Below, piece by piece: positions 53,425 through 62,664 of a stretch of DNA of 64,000 bases. Made by a program: the position numbers and the translations under genes. This DNA is from Halonotius pteroides (GTDB taxonomy: Archaea > Halobacteriota > Halobacteria > Halobacteriales > Haloferacaceae). Under the pieces are notes generated by a model. That model was not told where the DNA came from and did not search any database. It saw only the letters and a program-made list of their open reading frames with translations. Numbering within the stretch: the first letter of the stretch is position 1; every line of letters starts with the position of its first letter. Location: assembly GCF_003605635.1 (NCBI RefSeq), contig NZ_QMDW01000012.1:20234-84233 (forward strand), read 5' to 3'.

Positions 53425-55275
53425 ATGACTCTAGTGCCGGACACGAGCGCGGTCATTGACGGTCGTGTGTCCGAGCGAATCGACGACAGCGATGGGTTGA
53501 CAGTGTTGATCCCGGAAGCCGTGGTTGGCGAACTCGAATCACAGGCCAACGCTGGCTACGATAGTGGCTGGAGCGGGCTCGAAGAGCTCCAACGGCTTGC
53601 TACCCTAGCTGATGAAGGAACGATAGAGCTTCGGTATGTTGGCCGGCGGGCCAGCGAGGGTGAACAGGCGGCCGCCAACGAAGGCGAGGTCGACGCGATC
53701 ATCCGCGATGTGGCCGCCGACAACGACGCCACCCTGCTGTCCAGCGATATTGTCCAATCTGAGGTGGCGAAGGCCAAAGGCATCGACGTGGAGTATGTCG
53801 AACCGGAAATCGATACCGGCGGAGAGTTGCCGATCATCGAGTTCTTTGACGACGAGACGATGAGCGTCCATCTCAAAACCGGCACCCAGCCAAAGGCCAA
53901 ACGCGGCGCGCTCGACGGCATGAGCTACACAACGATCGACGAGACGGTCAGCTCCGAAACCCAGATGGACGAGTGGGCCGACGAGATCGAGTCGCTCGCC
54001 CGCAGCAGCAGCGACGGGTTCGTTGAGCTTTCCGAACCCGGAATGACGATCATCCAGTATGAGGATTACCGGATCGCCGTCGCCCGCCCGCCGTTTGCGG
54101 ATGGGATCGAGATTACAGCCGTCCGACCGATCGCCAAAACAACACTGGACGACTACGCCTTCGATGATCGCCTCCGCGAGCGACTGCTCGAGCAGGAACG
54201 CGGCGTCCTGATCTCCGGGTCGCCCGGTGCCGGGAAATCGACGTTCGCCCAAGCGGTCGCGGAGTTCCTCACCGACAACGACTACGCTGTCAAAACGATG
54301 GAAAAGCCGCGAGATCTACAGGTCGGCGACGACATCACCCAGTACACCGCCCTCAGCGGCGACATGGCGACGACAGCGGACTCGCTGCTGCTCGTCCGTC
54401 CCGACTACACCATCTACGACGAGGTTCGAAAGACGGGGGATTTCGACGTGTTCGCCGATATGCGGCTCGCGGGCGTCGGCATGGTCGGCGTTGTTCACGC
54501 CACCCGCGCGATCGACGCCCTCCAGCGGCTCGTCGGCCGGGTCGAACTTGGTATGATCCCGCAGGTCGTCGATACCGTCGTTTACATTGATGCTGGCGAA
54601 GTGCATACCGTCTACGACGTGACGACCGAGGTGAAGGTGCCAGAGGGCCTCACCGCTGAAGACCTCGCACGCCCGGTGATTCAGGTTGCTGACTTCGAGA
54701 CGGGTACCCCGGCCTACGAGATCTACACGTTCAACCGGCAGGTGATCACCGTGCCGCTCGACGACGAGGCGGGCAACGACACCGGCGTCGACCGCATCGC
54801 CAAACAGGAGATCGAACGGGAGATCCGGTCGGTTGCCCGCGGTCACGTCAACGTCGAACTCACCGGCCAGAACAACGCCATCGTCTACGTTGAGGAAAGT
54901 GACATCTCCTATGTCATCGGGAAGGGCGGCGGCCGGATCAGCGATATCGAGGATCGCCTCGGCATCGATATCGATGTCCGCACCCACGAGGACAATCCCG
55001 ACGCCGGGGGGGCCGCAACCAACGGCAGCGGTGGCGGCGTTGAGGCCGAACCGGCCGGCGAGATCGTCCAACCCGAGATCACCGCCCGGCACGTCGTCAT
55101 CCGGATGGATGGCCACGTCGGCGAAACCGTTGAGGTGCGGGCCGACGACGAGTATCTGTTTACCGCGACGGTGTCCAGCGGTGGCGACATCCAGATCTCC
55201 CGGGGGTCGGCGATCGCCGAGGAACTGGAGGATGCCATCGATCGGAAACAACAGATCGCGGTGCTCCCAGCGTAA
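53425..55275 (+). CDS. PIN-PilT-type ATPase-KH domain protein
   Basis: The 616-residue protein has an N-terminal PIN nuclease domain (about 1-125, MTLVPDTSAVIDGR with catalytic-type Asp residues), a GspE/PilT-type ATPase (about 150-430, Walker A SGSPGAGKST near 265-274 and a Walker B-like segment DYTIYDEVRK), and a KH RNA-binding domain (YVIGKGGGRISDIEDRLG, about 495-512) near the C-terminus. This fusion is conserved in archaea and is unlike motility ATPases despite annotations as PilT. RNA processing or ribosome-related work is a reasonable inference. Start ATG 53425. Confidence 0.88.
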   Translation: MTLVPDTSAVIDGRVSERIDDSDGLTVLIPEAVVGELESQANAGYDSGWSGLEELQRLATLADEGTIELRYVGRRASEGEQAAANEGEVDAIIRDVAADNDATLLSSDIVQSEVAKAKGIDVEYVEPEIDTGGELPIIEFFDDETMSVHLKTGTQPKAKRGALDGMSYTTIDETVSSETQMDEWADEIESLARSSSDGFVELSEPGMTIIQYEDYRIAVARPPFADGIEITAVRPIAKTTLDDYAFDDRLRERLLEQERGVLISGSPGAGKSTFAQAVAEFLTDNDYAVKTMEKPRDLQVGDDITQYTALSGDMATTADSLLLVRPDYTIYDEVRKTGDFDVFADMRLAGVGMVGVVHATRAIDALQRLVGRVELGMIPQVVDTVVYIDAGEVHTVYDVTTEVKVPEGLTAEDLARPVIQVADFETGTPAYEIYTFNRQVITVPLDDEAGNDTGVDRIAKQEIEREIRSVARGHVNVELTGQNNAIVYVEESDISYVIGKGGGRISDIEDRLGIDIDVRTHEDNPDAGGAATNGSGGGVEAEPAGEIVQPEITARHVVIRMDGHVGETVEVRADDEYLFTATVSSGGDIQISRGSAIAEELEDAIDRKQQIAVLPA

Positions 55276-55427
55276 GGCCACCAGATGCTGCGGTGATCGC
55301 CTGCTGCCGGCTGTGGTACCGGGCTGAAATACCGCTGATCTTTGTCGGCAACGGCTGGGAGGATTACACTCGCGTAACCACCATGAAAACGATAACGCTT
55401 TTTTGAGGCTACTGAGAAGAGGAGTAC

Positions 55428-56564
55428 ATGTCTACCGAGCTGCAGCGGGGACTCGAAGGCGTGGTCGTCGCCGAATCCGATCTGAGCGATATCGACGGTG
55501 ACGCCGGCGAGTTGATCTACCGCGGCTACGCCATCGAGGAGCTCGCCCGCGAGGCCAGCTACGAGGAGACGCTGTATCTGCTGTGGCACGACGAACTGCC
55601 GACCGAGACCGAACTCGCCGAGTTCAGCCGGCAGATGGCCGCTGCTCGCGAACTCGACGATGGCGTCCTCGATATCATCCGAGAACTCGCCACCAGTGGC
55701 GAAGAGCCGATGGCCGCGCTTCGGACGATCACCTCCGCGCTGTCAGCCGACGATCCCGACGCCGACGCCGAGTTCAACGACACCGAGGCCAACAACCGCA
55801 AGAGTCGCCGGATCACGGCGAAGATGCCGACGGCGCTGGCGGCCTACAACCGGCTCCGCAACGGCAACGAGCCGGTCGCCCCCCGAAGGGAGCTGAGCCA
55901 CGCCGCAAACTTTCTTTATATGCTCAACAACGAGGAGCCAGACGACGTGCTCGCCGAAACGTTCGATATGGCGCTCGTTCTCCACGCCGATCACGGCCTC
56001 AACGCCTCGACGTTCGCCGCGATGGTGACCGCCTCAACGCTGGCCGACCTCCACAGCGCGGTCACCTCGGCGATCGGCACCTTGTCGGGCAGTTTGCATG
56101 GCGGTGCCAACGCCGACGTGATGCGCATGCTGCAGGCCATCGACGACGACGAACTCGATCCCGTCCCGTGGGTGAAAGACGCCATCGACCGCGGCGAGCG
56201 TATCGCCGGCTTCGGCCACCGTGTCTACAACGTCAAAGACCCCCGCGCGAAGATCCTCGGCGAGAAGAGCGAAGCCCTCGGCGAGGCCGCCGGCGACACG
56301 AAGTGGTACGAGATGTCGGTCGCCATCGAGGAGTATATCAACGAGTCAAAGGGGCTTGCGCCGAACGTGGACTTCTATTCGGCGACGACCTACTACCAGA
56401 TGGGCATCCCGATCGATCTCTACACCCCCATCTTCGCGATCGCCCGCTCAGGCGGCTGGATCGCCCACGTCTTAGAGCAGTGGGAGGACAACCGCCTGAT
56501 CCGGCCGCGAGCGCAGTACACCGGCGACCGCGACGCGGAGTTCGTCCCGCTTGACGAACGGTAG
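55428..56564 (+). CDS. citZ: Citrate synthase
   Basis: A 378-residue enzyme joining acetyl-CoA and oxaloacetate. Catalytic His residues are in LVLHADHGLNAST (about 183-195) and GFGHRVY (about 262-268); the catalytic Asp is in NVDFYSATTYY (about 312-322). It is the short two-domain form usual in haloarchaea. Citrate synthase, aconitase and Mqo in one window cover several TCA steps. The alpha-galactosidase gene begins 20 bp after its stop codon. Confidence 0.95.
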   Translation: MSTELQRGLEGVVVAESDLSDIDGDAGELIYRGYAIEELAREASYEETLYLLWHDELPTETELAEFSRQMAAARELDDGVLDIIRELATSGEEPMAALRTITSALSADDPDADAEFNDTEANNRKSRRITAKMPTALAAYNRLRNGNEPVAPRRELSHAANFLYMLNNEEPDDVLAETFDMALVLHADHGLNASTFAAMVTASTLADLHSAVTSAIGTLSGSLHGGANADVMRMLQAIDDDELDPVPWVKDAIDRGERIAGFGHRVYNVKDPRAKILGEKSEALGEAAGDTKWYEMSVAIEEYINESKGLAPNVDFYSATTYYQMGIPIDLYTPIFAIARSGGWIAHVLEQWEDNRLIRPRAQYTGDRDAEFVPLDER

Positions 56565-56583
56565 CTCGCTGACCGCTTTTTTG

Positions 56584-57750
56584 ATGGTTCGAACCGACGG
56601 TCTCGCGACAACGCCACCGCTGGGTTGGAACTCTTGGAACCCGGTTAGCTGCGCGGTCACCGAGAGCGACATCCGCGACGCAGCCGACGCTCTCATCGAC
56701 ACCGGCCTGCGCGAGGCGGGCTACGAGTATGTCGTCGTCGACGACTGCTGGATGGCCGACGAACTCGACAACGAGGGCCGACTACTGCCGTCGGCGGATT
56801 TTCCAAACGGGATGGCCGCCCTCGCCGACTATGTCCACGACCGCGGGCTCAAATTCGGCCTCTACTCCTCGGCCGGCAGCCACACCTGTCAGGACTACCC
56901 CGCGAGCCTCGGGCACGAACGACTCCACGCCGAGCAGTTCGCCGAGTGGGGCGTCGACTACCTCAAGTACGACAACTGCGGCGATCATCGCGGTCGGGAC
57001 GCCATCGACCGCTACGCCGCGATGGGCGACGCCCTCGCCAGTGTCGACCGAGATATCGTCTATAGCATCTGCGAGTGGGGCCAGAACCGCCCGTGGGAGT
57101 GGGGTCGCAACGTCGGCGGCCACCTGTGGCGGGCGACCGACGATCTGGTCGCCAAATGGCGAGCCGACCGCGACGAGTTCGGCCTCGGGATCGCTGACAT
57201 ACTCGACCGGATGGCCGCCATCGACGCCGCAGCGGCCCATGGCCCCGGCGGGTGGAACGATCCTGATATGCTGCAGATCGGCAACGGGCCTCAGTCGGGA
57301 CAGTCCGAACACGAGGCCGTCGATGTACAGCGGCCGTTGACCGAAGCCGAGCGACGGACGCATTTCGCCTTCTGGTGTCTGCTTGCCGCGCCGCTGATGG
57401 TTGGGGCGGATCTCATGTCGCTGTCAGATTTCGACCGCGAGTTGCTGACCAACGAGCGGCTGCTCGCAATCGATCAGGATCCGCTCGGCATACAAGGGAC
57501 ACCGGATCGACGCGACGACGACGAAGTGTGGAGCAAGCGATTATACGACGGCGGCGCGGTCGCCTTCCACAACCGCGGCGACGCCGAGCGTGAGATTTCG
57601 ACGCACGTCTCGGCGGTCGACGTGCTGGGCGGTGCCGACCGCTATCGTGTGTGTGACTGCTGGACTGGCAACGAGTGGGAAACAGGTGGCTCGCTTGCGA
57701 TGACAGTCAAACCACGTGATACGGCTATCGTCCGCGTGACGCCAGGGTAG
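56584..57750 (+). CDS. GH27 alpha-galactosidase-like glycosidase
   Basis: The 388-residue enzyme has GH27 landmarks: PPLGWNSWN (11-19), VVDDCW (51-56), the nucleophile Asp130 in YLKYDNC and the acid/base Asp187 in LWRATDDL, then GGWNDPDMLQIG. No signal peptide or Tat motif is visible, so it acts in the cytoplasm, for example on imported melibiose/raffinose-type sugars or galactosyl glycerol. GH27 is uncommon in archaea, so horizontal acquisition is possible, although codon use looks normal. Start ATG 56584; an upstream in-frame GTG exists. Confidence 0.88.
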   Translation: MVRTDGLATTPPLGWNSWNPVSCAVTESDIRDAADALIDTGLREAGYEYVVVDDCWMADELDNEGRLLPSADFPNGMAALADYVHDRGLKFGLYSSAGSHTCQDYPASLGHERLHAEQFAEWGVDYLKYDNCGDHRGRDAIDRYAAMGDALASVDRDIVYSICEWGQNRPWEWGRNVGGHLWRATDDLVAKWRADRDEFGLGIADILDRMAAIDAAAAHGPGGWNDPDMLQIGNGPQSGQSEHEAVDVQRPLTEAERRTHFAFWCLLAAPLMVGADLMSLSDFDRELLTNERLLAIDQDPLGIQGTPDRRDDDEVWSKRLYDGGAVAFHNRGDAEREISTHVSAVDVLGGADRYRVCDCWTGNEWETGGSLAMTVKPRDTAIVRVTPG

Positions 57751-57777
57751 AAGCGGTTGCCGAATCCGGCCTACGAC

Positions 57778-58008
57778 TCACTCCTCGTCGTCGAGCACGT
57801 CATCGGCGAACGCCCGAATCCGCTCGATATCCTCTGGTGCTCCCTCGACGGCGGCCGCGCTGTCGATCTGGGCGTTGACGACGGCGTTCTGCTGTGGGCC
57901 CCAGACTCCCGGTGGATTCTCCTGGATGTACTCGGCCCAGCGAACGACTGCCTCGAACCGTGGCTCGCGGGATGGCATATCGGTCTCAGAGGTCGGTGAG
58001 TCGGGCAT
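57778..58008 (-). CDS. 76-residue acidic protein of unknown function
   Basis: The protein has a disordered start and a helical region (FEAVVRWAEYIQENPPGVWGPQQNAVVNAQID, about 18-50) with a helical acidic tail. No family is recognised. A start at Met11 is possible (57978). It follows a 39-codon gene on the same strand by 33 bp. The pair sits between the convergent alpha-galactosidase gene and the GH15 gene. Confidence 0.55.
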   Translation of the reverse strand: MPDSPTSETDMPSREPRFEAVVRWAEYIQENPPGVWGPQQNAVVNAQIDSAAAVEGAPEDIERIRAFADDVLDDEE

Positions 58009-58041
58009 ATCCGTCCTCGGTGTTGACGTATCGGGAATCGA

Positions 58042-58161
58042 TTACTCCTTGGCAAGCGTCTCGAAGAGTTCGTAATGTTCGTCGATGTAGGCGTTTGCGA
58101 ACCGCACCGCACGCTCACGCTTGCGGTCAACGGCGTCGGCGTCGGGTTCAGCATCGGTCAT
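58042..58161 (-). CDS. 39-residue micro-protein
   Basis: ATG 58161 opens 39 codons: MTDAEPDADAVDRKRERAVRFANAYIDEH in outline, ending FETLAKE, with one amphipathic helix. It precedes the 76-residue gene. The pairing suggests a two-gene unit, but no toxin-antitoxin signature can be claimed. Short length makes coding status uncertain. Confidence 0.4.
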   Translation of the reverse strand: MTDAEPDADAVDRKRERAVRFANAYIDEHYELFETLAKE

Positions 58162-58232
58162 CGTTAGCAAATATACCCCACTCACTGGCTTTAGTATTTA
58201 GTGGAAATCTGTCGAACCAGCCACCACTGAGA

Positions 58233-60266
58233 TCAATCGTCGGCGACGACCTTGTGCGCCGCATACAGCATCCCGCGTTCGTCCATCAGCGACACCGTTG
58301 CCAGCCGCAGCGCGTGCGGCCAGCCCAGCGGCGTCGCGCTGTCGGGTTCGCCGGAATCGAAATACTGCTCGGGGAGATAGCTGGTGTCCTCACAGAGCAC
58401 GCCGCCCGGTGTCACGAGTTCCAGCAGTTCACGCGCTCGTGAGGCGGCGTCGACCGCACGGTCATCGTCGTTGTCGGCCAGCAAAGCAGCCAGTTGCGCA
58501 GCGGCGTTGGCCCCCCAGCCGGTTGAGACCGTCCAGATCTTCTCGTGGCCCTGTTCGCCCTGTCGCCAGCCGTCGCCCTCGTAGCGGTACAGCCCAGCGA
58601 TCTCGCTGTCGTCGGGGTCATGCCACAGGGCTTCGATCATGGTGTGGACGTGGGAGTCGAGTTTGTCCAGTCGGTCGTCGTCGACGGTGGCGACCGTATC
58701 GTAGGTCAGATGCGCACCGATCAACCCGAGTGTCGCCGAATCCGCACGGCGATCGAGCCCGCCACCGCCGTGTTCCCGAAGCGCGTAGAGCCCGCGGTCG
58801 GGCAACCAGAGGTCATCGATCGCGTGATAGATCCGGGTCGCTTGGTCGAGGGCGTGATCGGCCATCGGGAGGTCGGTCGCCGCCAGCGCGCTGTAGGCCT
58901 CCAAGAAGGTCGCGGTCGTATGGGTAAACCGCCCGATCGAATCCTCCCAGGCGTTCTGACAGACCATCGGGCGGCCGTCATCGAGTAACGTTTCATCGAG
59001 GCTGTCGACGGCATCGTCCAGGGTGTCGACGACGCGGGCCGCAAGATCGGGGTCGTCGATACCCGACTCGTAGTAGCTCGCCAGGAAGGCGATGACACTG
59101 CCGGTCTGGTCGGCTTGATAATCGACGCCGTCGCCGGCTTCAAGCCGCGCGTTGGCCCAGCCAGGGGCGAGCGCGCCGTTGTGGGGCCAGACGCGGTGCG
59201 GCCAGCTGCCGTCGGCACGTTGGGTCTCACAGTAGGCGCGCGCGCTGCGAGCGTGCCAGTCGTCCAAGCCGAGATCGAGATGTTTGTCCGAGTCCAGAAC
59301 GAACAGCGAAATCTCGGCGTCGTCGCGGAACCACGTGTAGCCGTAGCCGCCGGAATGACGATAATAGGGGTCGAAATCCGGCCCGGCCATCCGGAGGCCC
59401 GTGGTGCCCGTCAGCAGCGAGAGCACACGCACGTCGGCCGACACCGACGCATCCAGCGGGAGGTCATCGGTGTCGTCGAGCGGAGCCGTCGCCGCGGCCG
59501 CCTCCTCGAAGGCTTCCCGATCGGTGTACTCGGTGCGGAACGTTTCCATCCGATCGAGGGCGTCATCGCGGTTGGTCGCTTCCCAGTCGGTCAACAGTGT
59601 GATCAGCGTCGTGCTGCCGTTGTCCAGCGGGAGCCAACAGACTAGGTCGCCGCTGAGACGATCCTCGGCGTAGCGGCCGTCGTGTGGTGGGCGGGGGTAC
59701 TCGGTGGGCTCCTCGGAGATCAGATCGTCGAAGGAGGCGGGGATCTGCCCGCGGATGCCGGCGAAGCCGGTCGAACTACCGAGGAAATCGTGTTCGGTCT
59801 CGTGGTAGACTTCGATGACATCCTCGTGGTGGAGCTGTCCAAGACGGCTGTGGCGGCCATCGGGAGCCAGTGAGACGTAGGCGATGATCTCGGCGTGTTC
59901 GGCGACCGTCTCGAAGTGGGTCAGGTGGGCGTTGCCGATCGTCAGATCGAGTTCGGTCACCTCACCGATCGGCGTCTCGTGGACGGTTTTGACGAGGCCG
60001 GTGTCCTCAACGTAGGTCTGTGTTGAGGTGGCATCGTCGTCGAACCAAAACCGCTCGTCGCCGAGGCTAAGGCCAAACCGGGAGCGCTCTAGCCCGGTCA
60101 GCCCTGACAGCGGGTAGCCAAAGTCACGGATCACACCCTCGTCGATATGTATCAGCCGGCCGTCACCGTCCGAAAACCGCCCGGAGAGCGTCCGCCGCTC
60201 GCCGGGGAAGAGCGTGCTGTCACCTGACGACCGCTTGTAGTCGTCAAGTGCGTCACGGAGTTGCAT
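58233..60266 (-). CDS. GH15 glucoamylase-like alpha-glucosidase
   Basis: The 677-residue enzyme has an N-terminal beta-sandwich (about 1-260) and an (alpha/alpha)6 barrel. Barrel landmarks: GYGYTWFRDDAE (about 318-329), WPHRVWPHNG, QNAWEDSIGRFTHT with the likely catalytic Glu, and STGWGANA toward the end. It removes glucose from malto-oligosaccharides. No signal peptide is seen, so it is likely cytoplasmic. It is divergent from the GH13 gene (104 bp), which suggests joint regulation. Confidence 0.88.
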   Translation of the reverse strand: MQLRDALDDYKRSSGDSTLFPGERRTLSGRFSDGDGRLIHIDEGVIRDFGYPLSGLTGLERSRFGLSLGDERFWFDDDATSTQTYVEDTGLVKTVHETPIGEVTELDLTIGNAHLTHFETVAEHAEIIAYVSLAPDGRHSRLGQLHHEDVIEVYHETEHDFLGSSTGFAGIRGQIPASFDDLISEEPTEYPRPPHDGRYAEDRLSGDLVCWLPLDNGSTTLITLLTDWEATNRDDALDRMETFRTEYTDREAFEEAAAATAPLDDTDDLPLDASVSADVRVLSLLTGTTGLRMAGPDFDPYYRHSGGYGYTWFRDDAEISLFVLDSDKHLDLGLDDWHARSARAYCETQRADGSWPHRVWPHNGALAPGWANARLEAGDGVDYQADQTGSVIAFLASYYESGIDDPDLAARVVDTLDDAVDSLDETLLDDGRPMVCQNAWEDSIGRFTHTTATFLEAYSALAATDLPMADHALDQATRIYHAIDDLWLPDRGLYALREHGGGGLDRRADSATLGLIGAHLTYDTVATVDDDRLDKLDSHVHTMIEALWHDPDDSEIAGLYRYEGDGWRQGEQGHEKIWTVSTGWGANAAAQLAALLADNDDDRAVDAASRARELLELVTPGGVLCEDTSYLPEQYFDSGEPDSATPLGWPHALRLATVSLMDERGMLYAAHKVVADD

Positions 60267-60370
60267 GCACCTTGTTAGACGATTGCTCGTCTTAATTCTT
60301 GGTGTATTTGTTGTTCACACGTTTTTTGAAACGACAACAATCAAGACGATTCGGCCCCCTGAAACGTCAC

Positions 60371-62593
60371 ATGGACGATATCGGGCCACCACGATTTCCC
60401 GCTGTCGGTGAGACCGTCGAGTTGGCCCCTTGGAACCCCGAGCCCGCGGCTGACTACACGTGGCAACTGATCGACGCCCCAGCCGGGAGTCGGGTGACCG
60501 TCGGCGACGAGCCGGTCGCCACCGTCACACCAGACCAGCCTGGCACCTACCAGTTCGAACTCACGGGGCCAGACGGGGCATACAGCCAGCGCGTGCTGGC
60601 GTTTCCGCACGCCCGCAAAAAGATGGCGCTAACGCTGCCGTTTGCTGAGTTGCCGGTCGAGCCGGCGACAATCGATCGCGTCTCGGTCGTTGGCCCGTTC
60701 AACAACCACCGCGTCGGTGCCAATCGACCGCGACGCGCTGACGACCGCTTTCTGCTCGAAGTCGAGTTGCCACCCGGCACCCACCATTATGGGTTCTGTC
60801 TCGACGATGAGTTCGGACGACAGATCCATGATACGGTGACCGTCCCCGGGCCGGGGCGACCACGCTGTGCGCTGTCGGCGAGCGTCGACGACGAAAGCGA
60901 GCAGGTCGTTGTGACCGCCGAGCCGACAGCCGCCCCGGACAGTGAGTTTAGCGACGACGAACTGGAGGTGCGATTCGTCGTCGACGACCGCGATTCGATC
61001 CCGGATGCGGCGATCGAAACCGATAAGCGAACCTGTCGCGTTGCCGCCGACGCCGTCGACGACCGACTCCGGGTGCATGCGGTCGCCGTCGGCGAACGAC
61101 ACTCGATCGCTGACACGGTCGACGTGCGACGCACCAAGGGCGGCGAGTTCGAGGTTCGATCGCCCACCGAGCCACCGACGTGGGCCGAATCGCCGACGGT
61201 GTATGAGATCTTCGTGCGGTCGTTTGCCGGCGAAACGCCACAGACGACGTTCGCCGAGATCGAACGCCGGATCGAGTATGTGGAATCGCTTGGCGTCGAC
61301 GTGCTGTGGCTGACGCCGATCCTCGCCAGCCCGACCGATCACGGCTACCACATCACCGACTACTTCAGCACGGCGGCGGATCTGGGTGATCGCGCCGACT
61401 TTGAGTCACTGGTCGATCGCTGCCACGAGGCCGGGATTCGGGTCGTGTTTGATCTCGTCATCAATCACACCTCCCGCGACCACCCGGCGTTTCAACTGCA
61501 CTCGGCCGGCGTCGACGACTACGACGACCACTACGCCCGGGTGCCGCGGGCCGACGACAGCACCGACATCGCGTGGGCCGGCGACGGGAGCCCGGAATTT
61601 TACTTCAACTGGTCGCGCATTCCAAATCTCAACTATGAGTCGCTGGCGGTTCGAGAGTGGATGCTCGATGTCGTCGACGAGTGGGCCGACCTTGTCGATG
61701 GGTTTCGGTGTGACATCGCCTGGGGCGTCCCGCATGGCTTCTGGAAGGAGGTCGCCGAGCGGGTTCCAGCCGACTTCCTCATGCTCGATGAGACGATCCC
61801 CCACGATCCACAGGCCCACGAAGCCGAGTTTACCATGCATTACGACAGCACCCTCCACGAAACACTGCGGGCGATCGGCAACGACGAGGAGCCAGCCAGA
61901 GCGATCTTTGAGGCCCTTGAGACGGTGCGCTGGCAGGGATTCCCCAACTCGTCAGTCCACCTCCGGTATGTCGAAAACCACGACGAAAGCCGGTATCTCG
62001 GCGAATGCGGCGAGGCAGCCCTGCGAGCGGCGGCGGCGACGATATTCACCCTTCCGGGCGCGCCCCTGCTCTACTACGGCCAAGAGCGCGGGATGACCGC
62101 CGACCGCGGCCCGATGAAATGGCACGACGGCGATAGCGAGCTGACCGAGTTTCATCGATCGCTGTCGCGGCTGCGAGACGAGTATCCGGTATTGAACGAC
62201 GGGCGGGTCGACCCCATCTCAGTTGGCGTCGTCACCACAACTGATTCGATGACGACGGAGCTGACCCCGGATGTAGACAACAACACGGGCAGTGACGACG
62301 CTGACAGCGACACGGCGACAGACACTGCCGATGACAGCGATGACAACACTCTACAGATCAGCAACGAGCCACAGCACGTCGTCGCCTACGCCCGCGACAA
62401 CAGCGACCAGCGGCTGCTCGTCGTCGTCAACTTTGGTGAGATCCCAGCGACGGTCAGTCTGCCGACCGCCGTCGGCGACACTGATCTTCGAACCGGGACG
62501 CCACTGCGGAAGCGGCATGATCCGCGTGACGAGGGAGCCGGAAACTATGTCGTCGTTGACGACGTGGTCGTCTGTCGGCCGGTAACAACATGA
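60371..62593 (+). CDS. GH13 alpha-amylase/cyclomaltodextrinase-like enzyme
   Basis: The 740-residue protein has N-terminal all-beta modules (about 1-265) that resemble starch-binding or E-set domains, then the GH13 barrel: region I DLVINHT (361-367), nucleophile Asp448 in GFRCDIAWG, acid/base Glu474 in LMLDETIP, and Asp538 in VENHDES. An acidic Asp/Ser/Thr insertion (about 626-660) lies near the C-terminal beta domain. No signal peptide is visible. Start ATG 60371; an upstream in-frame ATG/GTG at 60299 gives a basic stretch unlike haloarchaeal proteins. Likely breaks down imported malto-oligosaccharides or cyclodextrins. Confidence 0.87.
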   Translation: MDDIGPPRFPAVGETVELAPWNPEPAADYTWQLIDAPAGSRVTVGDEPVATVTPDQPGTYQFELTGPDGAYSQRVLAFPHARKKMALTLPFAELPVEPATIDRVSVVGPFNNHRVGANRPRRADDRFLLEVELPPGTHHYGFCLDDEFGRQIHDTVTVPGPGRPRCALSASVDDESEQVVVTAEPTAAPDSEFSDDELEVRFVVDDRDSIPDAAIETDKRTCRVAADAVDDRLRVHAVAVGERHSIADTVDVRRTKGGEFEVRSPTEPPTWAESPTVYEIFVRSFAGETPQTTFAEIERRIEYVESLGVDVLWLTPILASPTDHGYHITDYFSTAADLGDRADFESLVDRCHEAGIRVVFDLVINHTSRDHPAFQLHSAGVDDYDDHYARVPRADDSTDIAWAGDGSPEFYFNWSRIPNLNYESLAVREWMLDVVDEWADLVDGFRCDIAWGVPHGFWKEVAERVPADFLMLDETIPHDPQAHEAEFTMHYDSTLHETLRAIGNDEEPARAIFEALETVRWQGFPNSSVHLRYVENHDESRYLGECGEAALRAAAATIFTLPGAPLLYYGQERGMTADRGPMKWHDGDSELTEFHRSLSRLRDEYPVLNDGRVDPISVGVVTTTDSMTTELTPDVDNNTGSDDADSDTATDTADDSDDNTLQISNEPQHVVAYARDNSDQRLLVVVNFGEIPATVSLPTAVGDTDLRTGTPLRKRHDPRDEGAGNYVVVDDVVVCRPVTT

Positions 62594-62664
62594 GCGGCTG
62601 GCGATCTGATTCGACGACCACACCAGCCACTGACTGTTAAGTAGGAGCCGCCGCCACTACCGGC

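Noticed and set aside
55583..56554. A 323-codon plus-strand open frame inside citrate synthase
   Set aside because: It is an Arg-rich out-of-frame reading of a GC-rich gene; citrate synthase explains the region.
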